A stretch of 64,000 nucleotides of DNA from Stomorhina lunata (Eukaryota > Arthropoda > Insecta > Diptera > Rhiniidae). The DNA lies in assembly GCA_933228675.1 (NCBI GenBank), contig OW121741.1, forward strand, positions 71,932,629-71,996,628, read 5' to 3'. The notes below the pieces were generated by a model that saw nothing but the letters and a program-made list of their open reading frames with translations, was not told the DNA's origin and did not search any database. Within the stretch, counting starts at the first letter, position 1. Each line of letters starts with the position of its first letter. A program made the position numbers and the translations under genes. This document shows, piece after piece, positions 45,061 to 56,290 of the stretch.

Positions 45061-45477
45061 CGATTTATAGAATTTTCAACAAAATGTTTGTTGGTATATT
45101 AAAAACCACTTAGACAATTCTAAAAATATATTCCTTTTGTAGATTCTCTGTCGAATTTAAACGAGAAAAAAAGATCTGAAAAAATTGTACTTTATTTAGT
45201 TTAAGTTAAATGTTTCTCTGCATTTGATTTTATTTAGTTGACAAAGAAACTTTCACAGATTCACAAAGAGTTTTTTTTTGTTTTTCATTCGATATTGATC
45301 AATTAATGGGAACATTAATTGAAGTTTTTAATTTATTTTTCGATTCTTTTAAATTAAGTACGTTTTTGGTTTCGTTTTAGTCTAAAGCTTTTGTAAATAG
45401 AAACAAAATTAATTCGTTCTATTTTCCCAATTCCTTTCATCTCATCTCATCTCAACTCATCTCGTCTCTATTTCCAG
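45061..45477 (+). other. End of capu intron 1 with polypyrimidine tract
   Basis: AT-rich, then a run of CTCAT repeats (45435-45470) and the TTTCCAG acceptor. The run supplies an unusually long pyrimidine-rich stretch before the exon. Confidence 0.6.
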
Positions 45478-45638
45478 GTCAAATGCTGATGAAATGGTTT
45501 ATATCGTCGCTTCAAAACAATTGCAATCATTTGAGTGAACAGGATATAAGTATGATGACACTTCAATACTGTAATAATTTAATCAATGTGGGTGTTTTGA
45601 AGCAAATTTCCGAGAAAAATGATTTGGAAACATTTAAG
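45478..45638 (+). CDS. capu: cappuccino, conserved exon 2
   Basis: This 161-nt internal exon has a TTTCCAG acceptor and a GTAAGT donor. It begins in phase 1 and ends on a codon boundary. It encodes 53 residues starting QMLMKWFISSLQNN and including TLQYCNNLINVGVLKQIS. From memory, Drosophila Capu has QMLIKWLISTMQSN and ALQFCNNLKYVGVLKQIS at the matching place, about 14 of 18 residues identical in the second block, so the identification is firm. Capu is a formin that nucleates and elongates actin filaments and works with Spire to build the cytoplasmic actin mesh of the oocyte. This segment belongs to its N-terminal regulatory half. The proline-rich FH1 and actin-binding FH2 parts lie beyond the window. 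Confidence 0.9.
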
Positions 45639-46276
45639 GTAAGTACTTGTTTTGTCCTAACTACAACTTATTTCGACAATCAACAAATAATAGTCGATTA
45701 ACGAAAGATGATATGGAAATGAAAGACATTTGTAAGGACATGTCATTGACATAGACATAGACTTATGTATGTGTCATGGACAGTGTGATATTATTAGGAA
45801 TTGTAATAATAGAAAATATTGTGTCTGTTATATGAAATAATAGGTCCTTGAGACAGTGTAAATACTAGACAAACGTTTAGTTTTATAAGATGAAATAACA
45901 GAACAGTATTTTTACTATTTGGCATCAATTAAAATGTATTTTTTTCAAGTTGTTATTTTTCTTTAGTTTAAATATCTTACAGAACTGATTAAAAACCTTA
46001 ATTATACCCTAGACCACCTTATCGGACACCCTAATATAAAGATGTTGTACTTCCGTACATTGATTTACCGTATGGTATTTTCGATAAGTCCCATAAAAAA
46101 GAGTATACTGGTTTTTTACTAATTCGGAAACAACTAATGGAGACAATTATCCAATGAGAGAAAGCCAAGGCATACACACGTGCTCATCAAATCTATGTTT
46201 GTTTGTGCGTTTATGTGTTTTTCATTGTTTTTTATCGACTTTAATTTCACTTTTGACAAACAACAAATGTATGGAG
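45639..46276 (+). other. capu: Start of capu intron 2
   Basis: The intron opens with GTAAGT and continues to at least the right edge of the window; no further capu exon is recognisable. No other feature is seen in this stretch. Confidence 0.5.
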
Positions 46277-46815
46277 TGCAATAGACTGGTTCAAAAAAAA
46301 GTTGAGTCAGTCACCCGCTAGGATTAAAGATAATGTAAAAATAATTCTAATTTTTTTTTTATTATTTTTTACCACGCCTACAAATACCGCCCTTTTTGTA
46401 TTTTGTTAACTGTGTCGCCATCTTTAGTCCGATGGTAACACTTTATATAGCAGTCTTCTCGACTTTGTAAGGGCTAAATTTCTCTATTTGATAGTTTTTT
46501 ACTACCACGTCGATTTCTAGACACAATTTTTTAAAATTCGATTCGTAGCCACCCTAATCGAATCGAGTAGAAATCTAGTTTTTTAAAGATATGACTATAA
46601 ATTGACGTGGTAGTAAAAAAAACTACTAAACAGAGAAATTTAGCCCTTACAGAGCCGCAAACACCGATATATAAAAAGTTTTGATCGGGCTTAAAATGGT
46701 GACGCAGTTTGTAGGCGTGGTAAAAAACAAAAAATGGTTTTAACATTATCTTTAATCCTAGGGGGTGACTGATACAACTTTTTTTTGTATGGAAGGCGAA
46801 CCGCTCTAATGCACA
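46277..46815. mobile_element. Fold-back element, arms about 250 bp
   Basis: The arms share, from the outside in, GTGCAATAGACTGGTTC or GTGCATTAGAGCGGTTC, AGTCAGTCACCC or ATCAGTCACCC, CTAGGATTAAAGATAATGT, ACCACGCCTACAAA, TAAGGGCTAAATTTCTCT and TTTACTACCACGTC. The centre of symmetry is near 46550. It is non-coding. No reliable target duplication is seen. Confidence 0.8.
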
Positions 46816-46877
46816 ATTAAATCCGGTTATGAAACCAAATTTTTTTCAAAGTAAATACCAAGGAAACCACTTATATA

Positions 46878-47692
46878 CAGGGACCGAAAATAACCGTTAT
46901 TTTTGAATTTTTGATTAAAAATAGCAACCGCAAGGAAATGTCTGAGAATAAAACCAAGTATACTAATTTGATAGTCTTGGACCAAATTTTCATAAAATGC
47001 GATAATTTTTATTTTTTAGAAAAAAAAAATAACAGTTATTTTTTGATTTTTATTTTTTCGAGCAAAAATTACAGTTATTTTTAACTTTTATTTTTTCGAG
47101 CAAAAATAAAAGTAATTTTTAAATTTTTATTTTTTTGAGCAAAAATAACAGTTATTTTTGACTTTTATTATTTCGATCATGAATAAAAGTTATTTTTTGA
47201 CTTTTATTTTTTCCAGCAGAAATAAAAGTTAATTTTTGTATTTTCAATCCCAATTATGATTGCAAAACTTAACTCCATTAATTTTTGAGCATATGTAAAT
47301 TATTTTCACAGAAAAATTATTTTTGTTTGACGAAAATTTTCAATGAATTTATCATGAATTTGAACAAAAATAACTTTTATTTCTACTCAAAAAAATAAAA
47401 GTCAAAAATAACTTTTATTTCTGCTCGAAAAAATAAAAGTCAAAAAATAACTTTTATTCATGCTCGAAATAATAAAAGTCAAAATAACTGTTATTTTTGC
47501 TCGAAAAAATAAAAGTTAAAAAATAACTTTTAGTTTTACTTGAAAAAATAAAAGTCAAAAATAACTGTTATTTTCTATCAAAAAAATAAAAGTCAAAAAA
47601 TGACTTTTATTTCTGCTCGAAAAAATAAAAGTTAAAAAATAACTTTTATTTTCTGACTTTTACGATAAAAGTTATAACAGTTATGGTCCCTG
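46878..47692. mobile_element. hAT-like fold-back element with perfect 8-bp TSD
   Basis: The ends are CAGGGACCGAAAATAACCG and, inverted, CAGGGACCATAACTGTTAT. The 8 bases CTTATATA flank both sides (46870-46877 and 47693-47700). The left arm holds tandem units of about 35 bp built on TTTTATTTTTTCGAGCAAAA. The right arm holds the inverse units (TGCTCGAAAAAATAAAAGTC). Modular arms recall Drosophila FB elements, but the 8-bp duplication and the CAGGG ends point to the hAT superfamily. The copy at 41020 shares the end. Confidence 0.85.
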
Positions 47693-47734
47693 CTTATATA
47701 CTTTCAAATAAAGATTTATAAAGTTACTGCAATC

Positions 47735-48445
47735 GAAATTTGTTTTCTTCGATTTCAAATATTTTTCTACGGAATATTGTGACACTAGGTCTTAAAGTTT
47801 GGATCTGAAAATTTGAGCCAAATCGGACAACGTTCTACGGGCGCGCATCGGGTCCAAAGTTTAAGAGCCCATTTGTATGGGCAAAAATGGGTTATTTTTT
47901 TTTGTTGTTAAGAAATTTAGACCAAAAATAAATAATTTTTACAAGAAAAATTTGTAATATTTGTTAAACAAAATTTTCAAAAAAGTAAATTTGATTATAT
48001 TTAAACAAAATTGAACTATTTACTAGAAACAAGCCATTAAATGATAAATTATTTTTAACTTTGGAATTTCTTTATTTACAACATACAATTTTTGGTGCAT
48101 ATCCTTAGGCTCGTTTTCAAGGACATGAATTTTCGGGGGAAAACTGCAATAACTTTAAAACTACCTCATGAAATAATAAAGCTGTGTTAGTTCTCTTTAA
48201 TATCCTATTATTTTTTTCTTGTAAAAATGATTTATTTTTGGTCTAAATTTCGCAAAAACAAAAAAATAACCCATTTTTTCCATGCAAATGTGCTCTTAAA
48301 CTTTGAACCCCATGCACGCCCTTAGAACGTTGTCCGATTTGGCTCAAATTTTCAGATCTAAACTTTTAAACCTAGTATCACAATATTTCGTAGAAAAAAT
48401 TATAAAAATCGAAAAATCATTTTCCTTCATACAAAAAATTGTCAC
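47735..48445. repeat. Inverted pair of repeat E
   Basis: The left arm (about 47745-47960) and right arm (48190-48430) are inverse copies. Both carry AGCCAAATCGGACAACGTTC or its inverse, then TTTAAGAGCCCATTTGTATG-like sequence. A third copy is at 2225-2447. No protein is present. Confidence 0.75.
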
Positions 48446-49160
48446 CCTAATGGGAAAAAATCAAACAGTTTTTATTCCATTGAAACCGACTTTCAACTCG
48501 AATAATTTTTGTACGCTTAGGAGTTCGGAAAATCTTATTACAGACCTTGAGCTCGCAATATCTTAGTAGCGCAAATTTGCGCTTCTAAGAGTAATTGGCA
48601 TGCAAATTAAAAAAAAAAACGATTGAAGCACTGAAGTTTTTCTTCATATTTCGTCTTTTTCTGCATTCGGTTTAACATTTGGACAAAAGACGTTGTTGTA
48701 CGAAATAGACACCACACTTAGGGGATAAATCCACTTCCCTCTAAATTTTAATTTCGTCACTTCTAATACTACTTAATGGCTGCCAAAATTTGAAGCTCGT
48801 TTTCGCCACTTTTTAACTTTTTTCGCATATTTTTTGGCCGCCTCAAAGAATTCTAAAAAAATAGATAACGATTTGTAGACCTTTCAATTTCACATCGTGC
48901 GATATATATCTCATTAATATGCTCTATATAGGTATAACATAGGACAGGTGTAAATAAGGAAAACTTGAGCGTACATTTTTCAAAATACCGGTTTTTCGTG
49001 AAGCACACTCGCAAATATGAATGAAAATTTTCAAACTACCGCGTTAACCGAGTTTTTTGCAATTTAGCACCTAAAAGCAAAAGCGCACCAAAAAATCATT
49101 GTTTGCTAAAATTTTATGAAGATTTTGAAAATCATGCAAAAAAGTAAATGGTTTTAGAAG
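48446..49160 (-). repeat. Relative of the 5172-6208 element interior
   Basis: The inverse of 5350-6000 can be followed: AACTCGAATAATTTTTGTAC, AGTAATTGGCATGCAAATT, TTTCGTCTTTTTCTG, GAAATAGACACCACACTTA and CCCTCTAAATTTTAATTTCG. The CAGCGTTACCG ends are absent, so boundaries are approximate. Confidence 0.65.
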
Positions 49161-49868
49161 AGACAAAATCACATAAGGCATGAAAGCGATGTCAATTATA
49201 TCCGATTTGCATCAAAAGTTTGTTAAAAATCTCTGTATTAACTGAGAGCGCGAAGGTTTTATCTAAAAACATTTCAATGAAGCACATCGCGAATTTAGTT
49301 CAAAATTGATCAGGAATGGTCTTAAAACTATTCATAAAAAAAGCTTTACCTTAAATCTGAAGCGCACCAAAATATTATAAGGATTAACGATTTGACAGGC
49401 CAAATAAAAAACTTACCTATTAAAACTTATATTTAAATAAAAAATTCTTTTAAATTAAATTTGTTCATAAATCAAGGCAGCAGAATTTCACTAAAAATAT
49501 TGTTAAAAAATATTTTTTTTCACTTGCATAATTGCATTATTTCTTCATGTTAAGGCATACCGTCGGCCTATATCTAAAATGGCTTATCTGCAAAATACTG
49601 ATTTTTCAGGAGAAGCAAAAAACTCTTTAATTCTGTTATTAGTGAGTTTTTAACAAAGTGATCTTTTACAATATGATTGGTAGACTCCTTCTCATTTCCT
49701 GGAATAAAATTTATTAAATAAAAACCAATATTCGCGATTTTACGGTAGATCAGCCGTTTTGTCTTCGAAAATTTTTATATACAATTTTAAAATGTGTAGT
49801 GAATTTGTAGGAAAGTGGATTGCATGACATAATTTAAGAAATTTATGTAATTCCGATTACACAATACT
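49161..49868. other. Unassigned, with one arm of a distant inverted repeat
   Basis: The stretch CGTCGGCCTATATCTAAAAT followed by GGCTTATCTGC at 49561-49602 recurs inverted at 52186-52222, 2.6 kb away. The rest is AT-rich. Confidence 0.5.
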
Positions 49869-50820
49869 CCCCAGCAAAACTTTTCATTACCAAATAATGA
49901 GTTAAACAGCTAAACTATTGAACACGAACTACTTACTCATTCACTGTTTAAGTCATTACATTAACATGGGGATGTCATTGGAGGCAAGTACTTACCAATT
50001 GCAGAAAAGTAATGACTTGGGTAAGCAATTGGATAACAACAACAACTTTTTTGTTGTTGTTTTATTTAAAAAAAATATTTTTTTAAACGAAATACACATT
50101 TTTTTTAAGACCCCATGGGGGCTCGAACCCAGACCCCTACGACTGCTAGGCGGAGACTCTTCCACTGAGCTACTTCATATGTTGAAAACTTAGCAGCTTA
50201 TAATTAATATACATACTTTTTATTTGTAGAACCAAAATTATGTGACAATAACTTTGTTTTTCCCTGCTTTTTTTGCATTGTTGTAATTTTTGGAAACATA
50301 TTTCTATACGATTTTTTTTTTTTTTGTAAAAGTTTAATGCATTTAATAAACAATAAAGAAGTTTTTTAATTATTTTAAAACTTAAACACTTTAATTCTGC
50401 CCTTTTGTATGAGTTTTTAATATCACTTGGAGGTCAGTGTCCACAGTGAAGGATAACCACGATAAGTCTAGGCTTACCAAGTTAAGACCATGCAGAACCG
50501 TTGCTTGGTATCCAAAATCTACATACCTACATAATCAAAATTGACTCATGATAGTATTTTTTCATTACTGTGAGTTAGTTTTCCAAAAATTTTTTTACAG
50601 AAGGTAATATTTATCTTTTTAAAATTCAAAAATCATTTAAAAATACATTTTTAATAAAAAAAATTGTTGGGATTTGAACCCGGGCTATTCAGTTCAACTT
50701 ACCATTTTAATTACAAATAATTACTTATGTAATAACTTATTAGTTATTCGGAGGGTATGTTGTAGTCATTACAAGGTAACCATTTACCAGAGTACTTGCC
50801 GTTACCAAAGTTTTGCTGGG
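49869..50820. mobile_element. TIR element carrying tRNA-like sequence
   Basis: The left end reads CCCAGCAAAACTTTTCATTA and the right end, inverted, CCCAGCAAAACTTTGGTAAC, sharing 14 bases. It contains two tRNA-like promoter regions (50106-50178 and near 50671). No transposase and no clear target duplication were found. It directly abuts the next hAT-like element's left flank. Confidence 0.6.
50106..50178 (-). tRNA. tRNA-like sequence, probably SINE-derived
   Basis: On the - strand, GTAGCTCAGTGGAAGAG is a good A box and GGGTTCGAGCCCC a perfect B box in a T-stem. CCGCCTAGCA in between is shared with the SINE head at 37440. The 5' and 3' ends do not pair and no anticodon stem forms, so this is not a functional tRNA. 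A further B-box-like GGTTCAAATCCC is at 50669-50680 (-). Confidence 0.5.
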
Positions 50821-50854
50821 TCCCTCATGATTTGGGATACTTTTATGTATTTAA

Positions 50855-51631
50855 CAGAGACCGGAGATCGTTTTATTTTTTAAATCCATCAAGTATAAAT
50901 ATCAATGCCGATGAAAATTTATTTTCGTTTCGATCGATAAATAAAAAAAGATGGATTTATATTTGAAATATAAATATCCCTCATGATGAAAATTTTAAAT
51001 ATCTATAACGATAAATATCCGAACAGAAAAATATTTTATTGATTGTTTTATTTTTGAACTTCTGTTTTGACTTTGAAAAAATAAAATGTTTATGAAATTT
51101 TAAAATTTTCAACAATGAATGTATGAATGTTTACAATTTATTGCAATTTTTTAGGACATCGAAGTTAAAGATAATAGTTCTAATGGGAACTATTGGTGGT
51201 TTCTTTGATTCGCGTCGCTATTTTCAAAAACAAAATAACTTTTAAACGTTTTAAACGCACTTAGACAACGACCATTTGTTGCCCAAACCCATTTCAATAT
51301 AAAATTTGCAACAATAATTGAATTTATTGCTATTTAAACGTCCTAAAGATGTTTTATACACGGACAAATACAGAAATAAAATTTGAATTTTTTCTATCAA
51401 AATTTATTTTCATCGGATGAAAAAAGATGAAAATAATTTTGAACTGTACTGATAAATATCCCAAACGATTTTTTTATATTTTATTTTCATCGGATTGAAA
51501 AAAGGAACAAAATTTTTGAACAAATAAAAATCATGAGGGATTTTTAATATTTTTTTAAACTTCAATGATTGTTTTTTTTATGGATTAAAACATGAAAATA
51601 TTATTTTAAAAGTATTAAAATCCGGTCTCTG
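50855..51631. mobile_element. hAT-like MITE with perfect 8-bp TSD
   Basis: The ends are CAGAGACCGGA and the inverse TCCGGTCTCTG. GTATTTAA flanks it on both sides (50847-50854 and 51632-51639). The interior is AT-rich and non-coding, with inverted pairs such as TCCCTCATGA (50975) against TCATGAGGGA (51533) and TTTTCATCGG repeats. Confidence 0.85.
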
Positions 51632-51639
51632 GTATTTAA

Positions 51640-52480
51640 ATTGTACTATATACGACGTTTATTACATTTTATTGGTAATAATTTATTTTTTGAAAAAGTG
51701 AATTTTTCAGAATGCACTTTCTTTTATAAAAGTTAAAAGATTTTATAATTTTTCATCTTTCCTACTTGAAGGAAGATATCTTCTTATTGTTAAGAGTTAT
51801 AGGATGTATTTTTGGAAGTTTATGCGTAGTCAAAAGCCTTTTAATCATCACGAAAAACACTGCCTTTTTCGCATTTTCTGTTGAACAAGAATTTTGAAAG
51901 CACATTTGAGTTTAGCGTATTACCACTCATCAGAAAACTAAAAAAAGTTTTAATATTTTTACCTTTTTACAGATTTTTAGTTTAAAACTTCTATGACTAT
52001 TTAGTAAAAACAATGTAGATAAACCATTTTGTCTTCGAAAAAAAAAAAATGTTTATGTAGATAAGTCAAAAAAAAGTGAACAAGTAGCGAATAAATTAAC
52101 ATTTTGATAAAAAAAAAAAATCACACTATAGATAAAGCGCGTCATACGGAATCGTATGGTATAAAAATCTCAATTTCTAAAATCTGCAGATAAGCCATTT
52201 TAGATATAGGCCGACGATATATAAATTACCATAATATAATATAAATATAAGTTGTGTCAAAATCAACATAAAACTTATAAAAATAAAATAGTTTTTAATT
52301 TTTTGTTTTAACCGTCATAACTTCTGCGCGCATCTCGCAAAATCATTAACGCGAATATGAATGTAAAATCCACTAAGCTCCCTTAATAGAACCCCAAAAA
52401 AAAAAATTAGTGTGCGATCAAAAAATTTTTTGAATTATTTTAATTCCGAAAATTAAAACTATTTGATTTTTGTTCATATA
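51640..52480. other. Unassigned AT-rich sequence
   Basis: It contains the right arm (52186-52222) of the distant inverted repeat. The segment AATTAAAACTATTTGATTTT (52446-52470) matches one in the hAT-like element interior near 6010. No gene is seen. Confidence 0.4.
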
Positions 52481-53422
52481 TTTTAACTTAAAATAAATTT
52501 TTTACATAAAAATCCACTCAAGCATCAAATTTTATACACTTTTAAAACTGAATATCCCACAGTTCAGCAACGCCTCTACAGATACACACATATTTACTGT
52601 CACTTGTGGCATTAAGCAAATATTCTGGAAAATATCCCTTACATCTTCCTTTCAGATGCAGGATAATTATGTCACAAACATTTTCAAAAATGTATAACAA
52701 TTTTTGGCTATGAAATTGACACCTACAATATAACAAATAAGTCCATGTCATAAACATCTAAGGCCAATTTGTTTTTCCTGCAAAATGTATTGTTGTTAAA
52801 TGAGTTATAAGGAAATAATTTGGAATGAACATTAGAAACTAAATATTGTAAAATTTATGGATATAAATATTAAATATGTTTAAGATCCATTACTTATTTA
52901 TATTGTATTTACCTTTGGCAAAATTTAATTTAAATGGATTTATATAAATTAAATAGGCATTTAAGATGACAAATTAAATTAAGTACAAATATTTATACAT
53001 ATGTTATGTATTTTATATTTGTGCTATCAAGCATTAACAGCCTAAGTCGAAAACTGATTTCGTCAAAAAATAGAACAAGGCCCGTTAACATACATACATA
53101 CATACATACGTATACATCAGGTGGGCCATTTATCAGTTATTTCAAATCTGACTATACTTAAGTCATTCTAATTTGTCAAATTCACTGTCAAGATCCAAAT
53201 TTATTTGTCAAAATATAAAATGTTTTATTTTTATTGCAACTTTTTATTGTCCCGCTTAATATATATTTTAAATATTAGGGAAATTTAGATAATGTAATGC
53301 TAGCTTTTTATCCCGCTACTTCGTTAACATCAAAATTTAAATTGACGAACTTACCAGACATTATCAAAACAGGAACCAATATCCCAATATTTCGAAGTAG
53401 AACCGAACTCTTGTTTGATATT
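52481..53422. other. AT-rich, nothing recognised
   Basis: A (CATA) simple repeat lies at 53090-53108. Otherwise no feature is visible. Confidence 0.4.
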
Positions 53423-54010
53423 TTTATACCCTTCACCACCATACGTGGAAAGGGTATATTGAATTTGTGCTGATGTTTGTGACGCATAGGAATATTGATC
53501 TAAGACCAACCTTTAAGTATACCGATCCACTCAGAATCACTCCCTGGGTTGATTTAACGATGTCCGCCAGGATGGCTGGATATCAAAGTACAGGTTGTAA
53601 CTTCAAAGATAATTTGATGAAATTTATCACAGACACATATTTTAGTCCAAGGACGATCCCTTTACTTTTTGGGTAAAATCGGATTACTATTTCGGGTACC
53701 TCCTATAGGGATGCCTTTCCGGAATATAGTTTTTGGCCCATTACAAACACAAATTTAATTGTATTTTAATAATATTCGGCATAAATATTGCTTATGGTAG
53801 CCGAAATCATATTTGACCATATTTCCCATACAAGAAACATTCTCAAAAGTCTTCTAAATACCCAAAAATGCACAAAAACGCTTATAAATCTTAAGATAAT
53901 TGCATTTTATTACTAAAACTTTGCGCAGATACATATTTTGTAAATATTAACCGATAAACAAAATTTGGTAACAATCGATCCACAATTGACCCTAGCTCCC
54001 ATAACATATG
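53423..54010 (+). mobile_element. Helentron/INE-1-like element A5, 3' end lost
   Basis: It starts ATACCCTTCACCACCATACG with GGAAAGGGTATATTGAATTT. TGACGCATAGGAATATTGAT and a diverged family interior follow, ending near GACCCTAGCTCCCATAACAT. The 3' hairpin is absent. Confidence 0.65.
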
Positions 54011-54475
54011 TAAACACTGTTAAATAAGTAACAAAAATTGGTTTTACCCTTTTAGACCCCAGTTTTTAAAAAGTTTCGATAAATTCTGCAGTTTAAGGAT
54101 GGCTTAACAACTCGAGATGACTCAGCAGAGTTAGGATGACTCAGATGTTTTATGATTACTCAAAAGTTTTTAGGATAAGTCAAAAGTTCTAGGATAACTC
54201 AGCAGTTTAACATTGTTTTCCAGTTTTTACCTTTTTGACCCCTTAAATCTAAAACCAAGAATTGAAAAAAGTAGTAAAAAAAGTTGTACCCGTTTTTACC
54301 CCCGAATTATCCAATATCCGAAAGCGTCATAAACACGTCTCCAATTGTTTTTGTATTGTTTTTGTACCTGATTTAAACCCAGTTTTAATTTTGTTTTTAT
54401 CACTTTTACTTTCGGAGAGTTTACCCTTTTTTACCCCCTAAAGGTTGAATTTTAAAAAATGCCCCGAAAATTACC
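54011..54475. repeat. Degenerate low-complexity block
   Basis: Short units of the type AGGATAACTCARNAGTTT repeat at 54095-54205. After that come repeated variants of TTTTTACCCCC. No gene is visible. Confidence 0.45.
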
Positions 54476-55137
54476 GAATTAAATTTTTTTTAAACTGTAT
54501 TTTTAAAATGAACTTTTTCGAACTGTATATCAAATTTTAGGAAATCATTCAACGCAACACACTACTGAATTCCATATAAATCGGTAGATCAATAACTGAG
54601 ATATCGACAAAGCAAAATATATCAATGTTCGCAAATTGGCAAATTTTAGAAAAAAAAATTAAAAAACAATATTTTTTGCTAAAAAAAATTCAAATTATAT
54701 ATCAGATTTTAGAAAATACTCCAACGCAGCATGCTATTAATTTTATCAAAATCGGTCTATAAACACCAGAGATATCGCCAAAATTCAAAATTCGATGAAA
54801 ATTAAAATTTTTTTTAAACTGTATTTTTTAAAAAATTCGTCATCGAAGTTTAGTATTTTAGCGATATCACGGGCGTTTATGGACCGATTTTAATAAAATT
54901 ACGTAGGGAAATTTCCTACAATCTGGTGTATAATTCGTGTAATTGGTGTGTAACCCGTGTAACCCACCAGGACCTGTACAAACTTTATTTCAACAGGCGG
55001 ACATGGCAAAATCGAATCTTCTGGTGTTTAAGAGTCGATCGGTATAATTTTTATGAGGTCTAAGACGAATAATGAAAAAATTATAAACTAAATGACAAAC
55101 TTATAATACCCTTTCATCTATTGGTGAAGGGTATAAA
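54476..55137 (-). mobile_element. Element B2, 5' part
   Basis: Read on the - strand from 55137: TATACCCTTCACCAATAG, AAGGGTATTATAAGTTTGTC, TTATACCGATCGACTC, then units with GACCGATTTTGATAAAATT and TGTTGCGTTGAATGATTTCC. These are collinear with 12299-13350. The 3' half is missing. Confidence 0.7.
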
Positions 55138-56017
55138 AAAGTACCAAATATGTGTTTGGTACTTACGATTGTCCCTGCCAATCGACTTTAAATTTAATTT
55201 CTACCTTTATTGGTTTAAAAGATATGTAAAGATTAAAACAAATAACCTACTCTTGAATATTTTTTCCCTTTTTTTAGGGTAAAATTAGTCAAAAAAGTTT
55301 CAAGCAGTTGACCTTTTTTTAAATAGTGCTAACCGTTTTTGAGATATAGCGTTATTTGAAAAATTGAGGAGATTGTGCAATAAATATTCGCGTAACTCGA
55401 AAACTGTTTATTTCCTTAGACTAAATAAAATTTGGTAATGTTTGAAAATTCATTTCCGAAACGGCTAAGCCGAGCAGCCGAGCAAAATATTTAGCGTTCC
55501 TGAAAGATAATTTTGTTGCCAAATTTAGATAAACAGTCCTCCATATTTTATAACATTATATCTCGAAAACTAGTGCTAACCTAAAAAAACCGGTTAGCAC
55601 CATTAAATTCAGCTTACTCAATTTATCTTTACCCATTAGGACTCCCTTTTTTCGCTAAAAAAAAAGTTGTCATTTTTACTTTTCCCTTTTATCCCCTTAG
55701 TAATCTAATTTTCCAAAATCCCTTTGTATCGGATCAATACATAGAATATGTTACATATCCACTAACCATGTTTCAGTTTTTTAGGTCTTGACGAACTGAT
55801 GATAAATAGATCAGTTAGTAACGCCAAACTTTTAAGTACAAGGTAGCTGATGAATTTTGCTGCATTAAGAAACTCTACCCTCGGTGACACATGTGCGATA
55901 TCTTATCAAATAGTTATTATTACGGACTCTAAAGCGTAAAAGCGCTCTATCCGAATTCTTGTCTCACTATCTCAATTCTACTTTTTTGTTAAATCTAAAG
56001 ATCATCATACATTCATA
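55138..56017. other. Unassigned AT-rich sequence
   Basis: A block at 55320-55520 (GATATAGCGTTATTTG, ATTCGCGTAA, AGATAATTTTGTTGCC) resembles 60598-60690, an unnamed dispersed repeat. No gene seen. Confidence 0.4.
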
Positions 56018-56290
56018 ATTCCAACTACATTCCAATTGGAACAAGATGTACTTCTCTTAGACAATGAGCTGCATCCGATTCTATTTTTAGACTCATTGAC
56101 TCATTTAACGCCGGCTCCGAACGGTAAATGCATTAGTTAGAGAAGTTTTACATAGCCTAATACTCAATAACCATTGGCTAGCTGAGTTATGAGGTGAACC
56201 TCTTTTTTTTGAAAATTTATTTTTTTAAGTGGGTCTGGCCGAGGATTGAACTTGGGACCTCTGGTATGATAGGCGGATGACTAAAGGTCA
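56018..56290 (-). mobile_element. tRNA-derived SINE copy
   Basis: Collinear with 23675-23990: ACATTCCAATTGGAACAAGA, GAGCTGCATCCGATTCTATT, GCATTAGTTAGAGAAGTTTT, then the inverse tRNA-like head with GATTGAACTTGGGACCTCTG and GGCGGATGACTA. The outermost 5' head is cut off. Confidence 0.75.

Larger units (their letters stand above)
32796..45477 (+). other. capu: capu intron 1, 12.7 kb
   Basis: The intron begins GTAAGT and ends with a pyrimidine-rich tract of CTCAT repeats followed by TTTCCAG. Almost half of it is mobile DNA: repeat C copies, a DD41D transposase, an RTE endonuclease fragment, SINEs, a fold-back element with satellite core and small MITEs. Confidence 0.75.
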
